From assembly GCA_946479255.1 (NCBI GenBank), contig CAMLFK010000200.1, positions 1-9,361 of the forward strand: DNA of 9,361 nucleotides. Direction: 5' to 3'. Each line of letters starts with the position of its first letter. Within the stretch, counting starts at the first letter, position 1. Of this stretch, positions 5,074 through 9,361 are shown in pieces. Position numbers and translations under genes: made by a program. A model generated the notes under the pieces. It was not told where the DNA came from and ran no database searches. It saw nothing but the letters and a program-made list of their open reading frames with translations. Source of the stretch: an uncultured Oxalobacteraceae bacterium. GTDB lineage: Bacteria > Pseudomonadota > Gammaproteobacteria > Burkholderiales > Burkholderiaceae.

Positions 5074-6676
5074 ACAGCGCCAGGCGCTTGGCCTCGCGCA
5101 AGCCTTCCACCATCGAGGCGAAGGCTTGCGCCTTGGCTTCCTCGCCCGGCACCCTGAGCACATAAGACGGGTGGTAGATCACCACCACCCAGCGCTCCTG
5201 GTGCCTGAATGGTGTGCCCATGACCTCTTTGAGCGTCGCGTGCGGATTGCCCGTCACCGCCTTGAGCGCGGTGCTGCCCATGGCCACGATGACCTTCGGC
5301 TTGTGCTGGGCGATTTCACTCTCGAGCCAGTAGGAGCAGGCCTCGACTTCGCGCTGGGCCGGCGTCTTGTGCAGGCGCCGCTTGCCGCGCGGCTCCCACT
5401 TGAAATGCTTGACGGCGTTGGTGAGGTACACCGTGCGCCGCTCCACCTCGGCCTCGGCCAAGGCCCGGTCCAGCAACTGGCCGGCCGGCCCCACAAAGGG
5501 CAAGCCCGCCAGGTCTTCCTGGTCGCCCGGCTGTTCGCCCACCACCATGATGCGCGCCTTGTCCGGCCCCACGCCGCCCACGGCCTGGGTGGCGTGCTCC
5601 CACAGGCTGCAGCGGCGGCACTGGTCCAGGGTGCTCGGGGCCTGGCGCTCCGCTTGCGCCTTGCCGGCCGAGATGGGGATCGCCGTGCCGCCACGCTTGC
5701 CGACGCTGCTGGTCTGGCCGGCCTTGCGCGCGCGCGCCGCCTGCGTCGCCATCTCGGGCACCACGCTGCCTTCGGGCAGCTTCTTCCAGAAACGTGTGGG
5801 GATGTGCCCATGCATCAGGTCGGCATTGAGGCGGGCCGGATTGAAGATGCCGCGGTAGTAGGTCAGCCACAGGGCTTCGCCGGCGTCGTCGATGTCTTCC
5901 GGTCCGCGCATCAGCGGGCCGGTGCTGTGCAGGCTCTGGCCGTCCCACATGACGCTGGCCTCGGGTGTGGCGATCATCCACGTGACCCGGCCCATGCGGC
6001 TGGCAAAGTACCGCGCGACCTGTGGCAGCACATCGTGGGCCGGCTCGAACCACGCCACAAAGCGCGGCGGACCGGCATCCTCGCGCCGCTCGCGAAAACG
6101 GATGTAGGCGTGCATGTCGTGCTCTTCGCGGCGCACCGCGCGGGCCATGGAGTGCAGGCGCGCGCCGTCTTCATCGGCCGCCGACAGCACGTCTTTCTCG
6201 CCCTGCTGCCAGCGCCACAGCACCAGGTAGAGGAAGGCCCAGCGATTGGGCGCGCGGAAGCAGGCGGCGGACTGCAGCATTTCCATCATCTGGCGCGGAA
6301 TGCGCACCATGGAACGGGCCGCGCCGTCGATGGCGATCACAGCGCGCTCTCCCGGCGCGGCGGCGCGCAGGTCGCGGCCGCCGTCACAGGCAGCGCCGTT
6401 GGCGCCCTCTTGTTTCTCCTGCTCCTGTTCAGCGAACAGGCCGCCATCGTTCTTGTGCGAGATCCACTGCACCCCGTGAGGCGGGACCTTGTGGGTGATC
6501 AGGTCGCGGGCGGCCGCGCGCCACTCTTCGAACGAGTGCACCAGAACCGGCCGCCCCGCCGCCGCGCTGGCGGCGGCGCTGCTGCCCGCAGTGGCACCGG
6601 TAGCGCCAGTGGCTGCAGTGGAGGCGCCGTATTTGGCCGCGTCAGCCAGAATCTCGAGCTTGTCGCTTAGTTCCAT
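5021..6676 (-). CDS. udgX: DUF4130 (TIGR03915)-UdgX fusion, uracil-DNA-binding repair protein
   Basis: A 551-residue two-domain DNA repair protein. Residues about 44-301 match the DUF4130/TIGR03915 family (SFEEWRAAARDL, MHAYIRFRER at 188-197, FVAWFEPAHDVL, a TYYRGIFNPARLN segment). Residues about 345-530 are UdgX, a family-4-like uracil-DNA glycosylase that in studied members binds covalently to the site it excises. Visible key parts: CxxC (353/356) and Cys447, probable iron-sulfur ligands; GEQPGDQED (380-388); the UdgX-specific loop KRRLHKTP (432-439), whose His436 corresponds to the covalently attacking His; and HPSYVLR (502-508). Where ordinary family-4 enzymes carry a further Cys, this one has AVKHF, as UdgX proteins do. 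The first ~40 residues are not part of either domain and resemble the start of the partner radical SAM protein. A LexA-type box lies 34 bases upstream. The Pro-rich tail runs into the antisense strand of the DUF418 gene. The usual radical SAM neighbour is absent. Confidence 0.93.
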   Translation of the reverse strand: MELSDKLEILADAAKYGASTAATGATGATAGSSAAASAAAGRPVLVHSFEEWRAAARDLITHKVPPHGVQWISHKNDGGLFAEQEQEKQEGANGAACDGGRDLRAAAPGERAVIAIDGAARSMVRIPRQMMEMLQSAACFRAPNRWAFLYLVLWRWQQGEKDVLSAADEDGARLHSMARAVRREEHDMHAYIRFRERREDAGPPRFVAWFEPAHDVLPQVARYFASRMGRVTWMIATPEASVMWDGQSLHSTGPLMRGPEDIDDAGEALWLTYYRGIFNPARLNADLMHGHIPTRFWKKLPEGSVVPEMATQAARARKAGQTSSVGKRGGTAIPISAGKAQAERQAPSTLDQCRRCSLWEHATQAVGGVGPDKARIMVVGEQPGDQEDLAGLPFVGPAGQLLDRALAEAEVERRTVYLTNAVKHFKWEPRGKRRLHKTPAQREVEACSYWLESEIAQHKPKVIVAMGSTALKAVTGNPHATLKEVMGTPFRHQERWVVVIYHPSYVLRVPGEEAKAQAFASMVEGLREAKRLALSTRPTAPPPGPDDASTR

Positions 6677-6710
6677 CGTGGCGCACTCACTGGCTTGCCC
6701 TCGGTTTTAA

Positions 6711-6726
6711 CTGTATGCTTGTACAG
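6711..6726. promoter_or_regulatory. LexA (SOS) box upstream of the UdgX gene
   Basis: CTGTATGCTTGTACAG fits the CTGT-N8-ACAG LexA operator used in beta- and gammaproteobacteria; the flanks extend the dyad to ACTGTA..TACAGT. It lies 34 bases upstream of the minus-strand ATG (6676), in the promoter zone of the UdgX gene. SOS induction by DNA damage is the direct inference, in keeping with the product's repair role. No sharply matching -35/-10 pair was found around it. Confidence 0.7.
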
Positions 6727-6818
6727 TACGCAAAGGCCGGGGACGGCGGCGCGCGATTGGCGCGCGCTTGGCACACCCTTGCATTCCAGGCTCAGGATGG
6801 AAGTTAGTGGGTGCCTAC

Positions 6819-8420
6819 TTAGTTCTGCAGCAAGCCAGGCTGTGAATCGCTCAGCGAAATCAGCTCGCGCTGCTCGGGCGACATGCGCGTCACGGTGCGC
6901 TTCAGGTAGGTCGACGCCGCCGACACGCCGGCGCGGGTGGCCCGCTCCAGCCAGCGGCAGGCTTCGATCAAGTCGGGCATGGCGCCCTGGCCGCTGGCGT
7001 ACATCAGGCCCAGGTTGAACATGGCGCGCGCATGGCCCTGGCGCGCCGCGCACAGGTACCAGAAATAGGCCGCCTCGTAATCCTGCCCGACCGCCTGGCC
7101 ATTATCGAAGCGCAGCGCCAGCGCGAACTGCGCGTGGGCGTGGCCCTGGTCGGCGGCGCGCCGGTACCATTCATGCGCTTCGCGGGCGTCAAGCATGCCG
7201 CTTTCGTCGCGGTCCAGCAGCAGCCCGACCATGTACTGGGCCGGCGCGTAATCCTGGTCGGCCGCGCGCCGGTACCACAGCAAGGCCTGCGCTTCATCGC
7301 GCGCGATGCCACGTCCGGACTCAATACGCAGCGCCAGGTCGAACTGGGCCCGCACGTGGCCCTGGTCGGCCGCCTTGCGGAACCACGGCACAGCAAGCTC
7401 CGGATCGACCGGATCGGCCAAATGGCCAAGGTGGTACTGGGCGCCGGCGAAGCCTTGGTTTGCCGCCTTGAGGTACCATCCGCGCGCGGCGTTGTAGTCC
7501 TGCTCGACGCCCTGCCCCAATTCGTAGCGCAGGCCGAGATTGTCCTGGGCGCCGGCGTGGCCCAGGCCGGCCGCCTTGCGGTACCAGGCCAGCGCGGCGT
7601 CTTCGTCGCGCGCCACGCCATGGCCGCTGTCGTAGATCAGGCCCAGGTTGAACTGCGAGCTGGCGTGACCTTGGTTTGCGGCGCGCTCGTACCACAGGAT
7701 GGCTTTCTGGCTGTCCTGCGCCACGCCCTGGCCTTTGTCGAAACGCAGCGCCAGGTTGAACTGGGCCGGCGCGTGGCCCTGCTCGGCGGCCTTGCGCAGC
7801 CAGGCCAATGCCTGTTGCGAATCCTGCTGCACGCCCTGCCCGCTGTCGTAGCGCAGCGCCAGGTTGAACTGGGCGCGCGCATAGCCCTGCTCGGCGGCGC
7901 GGCGATACCAGCTGATGGCCTGGCGCTCGTCCTGCGGCACGCCCTTGCCGTTCTCGTACATCATGCCGAGGTTGTTCTGCGCACCGGCGTCGCCCTGTTC
8001 GGCAGCCTTGCTGAACCAGTGCATGGCGCGCTGCACATCCTGCGCCACGCCCTGGCCCTTGGCATACAGCCAGCCCAGGTTGTACTGGGCGGCGGCGAAG
8101 CCCTGCTCGGCGGCCAGGCGGTACCAGTAAGCCGCTTCGGCGAAGTCCTGCGGCAGGCCCTGGCCCTTCTGGCACATCACGCCCAGGTTGTACTGCGCGT
8201 GTTCGAGGCCGGCGTTGGCGGCCTTGCGGTACCAGGCCACGGCCAGGCCGAAGTCCTGGGCCACGCCCTGGCCGTTGACGTACATGAAGCCCAGGCTGTG
8301 CTGGGCGTTGGCGATGCCGCGTTCGGCCAGAGCTTTGACGCGCAGGAATTCAGCCGTATGGTTGGCGCTGTCGACAGCGGCCGCCGGCCCGCTTGCGAAG
8401 GCTTTCTGCATGTTCGACAT
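6819..8420 (-). CDS. Sel1-repeat (TPR-like) protein with 13 repeats
   Basis: About 533 residues built almost wholly of Sel1-like repeats, 36-residue alpha-helical pairs that serve as protein-binding scaffolds. I count 13 consecutive units of the form AQ-NLG-Y--GQGV-QD---A--WYRKAAEQG, from about residue 35 to 500, then a short helical cap and a polar tail ending GLLQN. The ninth unit (FAGAQYHLGHLADPVDPEL...) has lost about five residues of its inter-helix loop and is degenerate. No signal peptide or membrane span is visible, so it is probably cytoplasmic. Start: ATG at 8420 is chosen; GTG at 8426 and ATG at 8411 are alternatives, none with a good ribosome site. It lies within 10 bases of the stop codon of the GGDEF-EAL gene, so translational coupling in one operon is likely. 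A role as partner or scaffold in cyclic-di-GMP signalling is inferred from position only. Confidence 0.92.
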   Translation of the reverse strand: MSNMQKAFASGPAAAVDSANHTAEFLRVKALAERGIANAQHSLGFMYVNGQGVAQDFGLAVAWYRKAANAGLEHAQYNLGVMCQKGQGLPQDFAEAAYWYRLAAEQGFAAAQYNLGWLYAKGQGVAQDVQRAMHWFSKAAEQGDAGAQNNLGMMYENGKGVPQDERQAISWYRRAAEQGYARAQFNLALRYDSGQGVQQDSQQALAWLRKAAEQGHAPAQFNLALRFDKGQGVAQDSQKAILWYERAANQGHASSQFNLGLIYDSGHGVARDEDAALAWYRKAAGLGHAGAQDNLGLRYELGQGVEQDYNAARGWYLKAANQGFAGAQYHLGHLADPVDPELAVPWFRKAADQGHVRAQFDLALRIESGRGIARDEAQALLWYRRAADQDYAPAQYMVGLLLDRDESGMLDAREAHEWYRRAADQGHAHAQFALALRFDNGQAVGQDYEAAYFWYLCAARQGHARAMFNLGLMYASGQGAMPDLIEACRWLERATRAGVSAASTYLKRTVTRMSPEQRELISLSDSQPGLLQN

Positions 8421-8432
8421 CGGCACCGGTCA
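8411..8432 (-). other. Stop-start junction of GGDEF-EAL and Sel1 genes
   Basis: The TGA of the GGDEF-EAL gene (8432-8430) is followed by candidate starts GTG (8426), ATG (8420) and ATG (8411) in the Sel1 frame. No terminator or promoter fits in between, and no strong Shine-Dalgarno is seen. This is consistent with one transcript and coupled translation. Confidence 0.6.
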
Positions 8433-9361
8433 GGCGTGGCGCGCAATCGGCGCGCTACTGGACGCGGCCTTGCCGGCGTCCTGGTTCTGCAGCACGCCGA
8501 TGAAGTTCGGCAGCGCGATCGGACGGTGGTAGAAGTAGCCCTGCATGGTCAGGCAGCCGTTGGCCTTCAGGTAGCGCGCCTGCACCTCGGTCTCGACGCC
8601 TTCGGCGATCAGGTGCAGGCCGAGCCCGCGGGCGATCGAGATGATCGCCAAAATCACCGGATAGTGGCCATGCTCCTCGTGGATCTCTTTCACGAAAGAC
8701 TGGTCGATCTTGATGGTGTGGATCGGGAAGCGGTGCAGGTAGGACAGCGACGAGTAGCCCGTGCCGAAATCGTCGATCGCCACCGACACGCCCAGCTGGC
8801 ACAGTTTATTCAACTGCTCGATGGCGTACTGCGGATTGCGGATGCAGATGTTCTCGGTGATTTCGACTTCGATCTGGTCCGGCGAAATCCCGTAGCGCAC
8901 CAGCGCCCCGCGCATCTTCTCGAAAAAGTCGCCGCGGTCGAGATATTGCGGCGACAGGTTCAGCGACAGGCGGATCGGCTGGCCGCCGTTGGCGTTCCAG
9001 ACCAGCATGTCGCGGCACAGTGCGCCGATCATCCAGTCCGAGATCGGCAGCATGAGACCGTTTTCTTCGGCGAACGGCAAAAACTCGCCTGCGGTCAGCA
9101 GGCCGCGCTGCGGATGGTTCCAGCGCATCAGGCCTTCGGCGCCGACGATGCGTCCGGTGATGACGTCGATCTGCGGCTGGTAGTACATCTCCAGCTCGTT
9201 CTGCTCGAGCGCCTTGCGCAGGCTTTGTTCGAGCGCGATCTTCTGGTGCGACACGTCCAGCATCGAGTTGTGATAGAAGCTGTGGCCGTTCTTCCCCAAA
9301 GCCTTGACCTGGTACATGGCGATGTCGGCATGGCGCAGCAGCTCGTCGATCGATTCGCCGT
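8430..9361 (-). CDS. GGDEF-EAL cyclic-di-GMP protein, C-terminal part (5' end outside window)
   Basis: The visible 310 codons hold the end of a GGDEF domain (ESIDELLRHADIAMYQVKALGKN, with the usual closing AMY-K motif) joined to a full EAL phosphodiesterase domain, which hydrolyses cyclic-di-GMP to pGpG. The EAL signature reads EGLMRW, an accepted variant. The metal and catalytic residues are all present: Asn in LSLNLSPQ, Glu in VEITEN, the paired Asp in IDDFGTGYSSL, Lys in IKIDQSFV, Glu in AEGVETE and Gln in MQGYFYHRP, so the phosphodiesterase should be active. The GGDEF active site and any sensor domains lie beyond base 9361, so cyclase activity and signal input cannot be judged. The Met at 9317 is internal, not a start, since the GGDEF frame stays open to the edge. 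A short Ala/Ser-rich tail ends the protein. It is followed at once by the Sel1 gene. Confidence 0.95.
   Translation of the reverse strand, partial: GESIDELLRHADIAMYQVKALGKNGHSFYHNSMLDVSHQKIALEQSLRKALEQNELEMYYQPQIDVITGRIVGAEGLMRWNHPQRGLLTAGEFLPFAEENGLMLPISDWMIGALCRDMLVWNANGGQPIRLSLNLSPQYLDRGDFFEKMRGALVRYGISPDQIEVEITENICIRNPQYAIEQLNKLCQLGVSVAIDDFGTGYSSLSYLHRFPIHTIKIDQSFVKEIHEEHGHYPVILAIISIARGLGLHLIAEGVETEVQARYLKANGCLTMQGYFYHRPIALPNFIGVLQNQDAGKAASSSAPIARHA

Noticed and set aside
5126..6670. 514-codon open frame on the plus strand opposite the UdgX gene
   Set aside because: It is the antisense shadow of a clearly conserved gene in high-GC DNA; its translation is rich in Arg, His, Gly and Ala with no recognisable domain.
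6749..6765. GCGCGC-GATTG-GCGCGC inverted repeat between the Sel1 and UdgX genes
   Set aside because: It could form a hairpin after the Sel1 gene, but no T-run follows on the minus strand, and such GC alternation arises easily in this base composition.
6900..8330. Regularly spaced repeats at about 108-base intervals, considered as a CRISPR or tandem DNA repeat
   Set aside because: The period equals 36 codons and the units diverge at the DNA level; they are the coding repeats of the Sel1 protein.

Overview
The window is about 9.4 kb of high-GC DNA. Codon usage, gene families and the wording of the proteins (AhpF, GGDEF-EAL, UdgX, GH16 laminarinase) suggest a betaproteobacterium of the Oxalobacteraceae (Massilia, Duganella or Janthinobacterium type). 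That placement is inferred from protein flavour, because no rRNA or marker gene is present. No tRNA, rRNA, insertion sequence, CRISPR array or phage gene was seen, and no gene-free stretch exceeds about 170 bases.

Plus strand, 1-5073: the 3' end of ahpF (peroxiredoxin reductase), carrying two in-frame amber codons near the window edge, ends in a perfect hairpin. The 3' arm of that hairpin also supplies a consensus -35 box for the next gene, an orphan periplasmic substrate-binding-like protein. Next comes a GH16 laminarinase-type lipoprotein with a clear promoter and an 18-bp perfect palindrome just past its predicted transcription start, which looks like a LacI-family operator. Two tandem, gap-free paralogues of a multi-pass DUF418/YeiB-like membrane protein follow (397 aa each, about 80% identical by hand count). 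Their leaders are also duplicated, each with a terminator-like hairpin plus T-run immediately before the start codon.

Minus strand, 9361-5021: a GGDEF-EAL cyclic-di-GMP protein, cut by the window edge, is followed within about 10 bases by a 13-repeat Sel1 protein, probably one operon. After a 140-base gap with a LexA (SOS) box comes a DUF4130/TIGR03915-UdgX fusion, a uracil-DNA-binding repair protein of the covalent-trapping class. Its tail overlaps the second DUF418 gene by 53 bp, tail to tail.

The most notable point is the N-terminus of the UdgX protein. Its first ~24 residues look like the start of the radical SAM protein (TIGR03916) that usually partners UdgX. This suggests that an internal deletion fused the operon's SOS promoter and the first codons of the lost radical SAM gene to the downstream UdgX gene.
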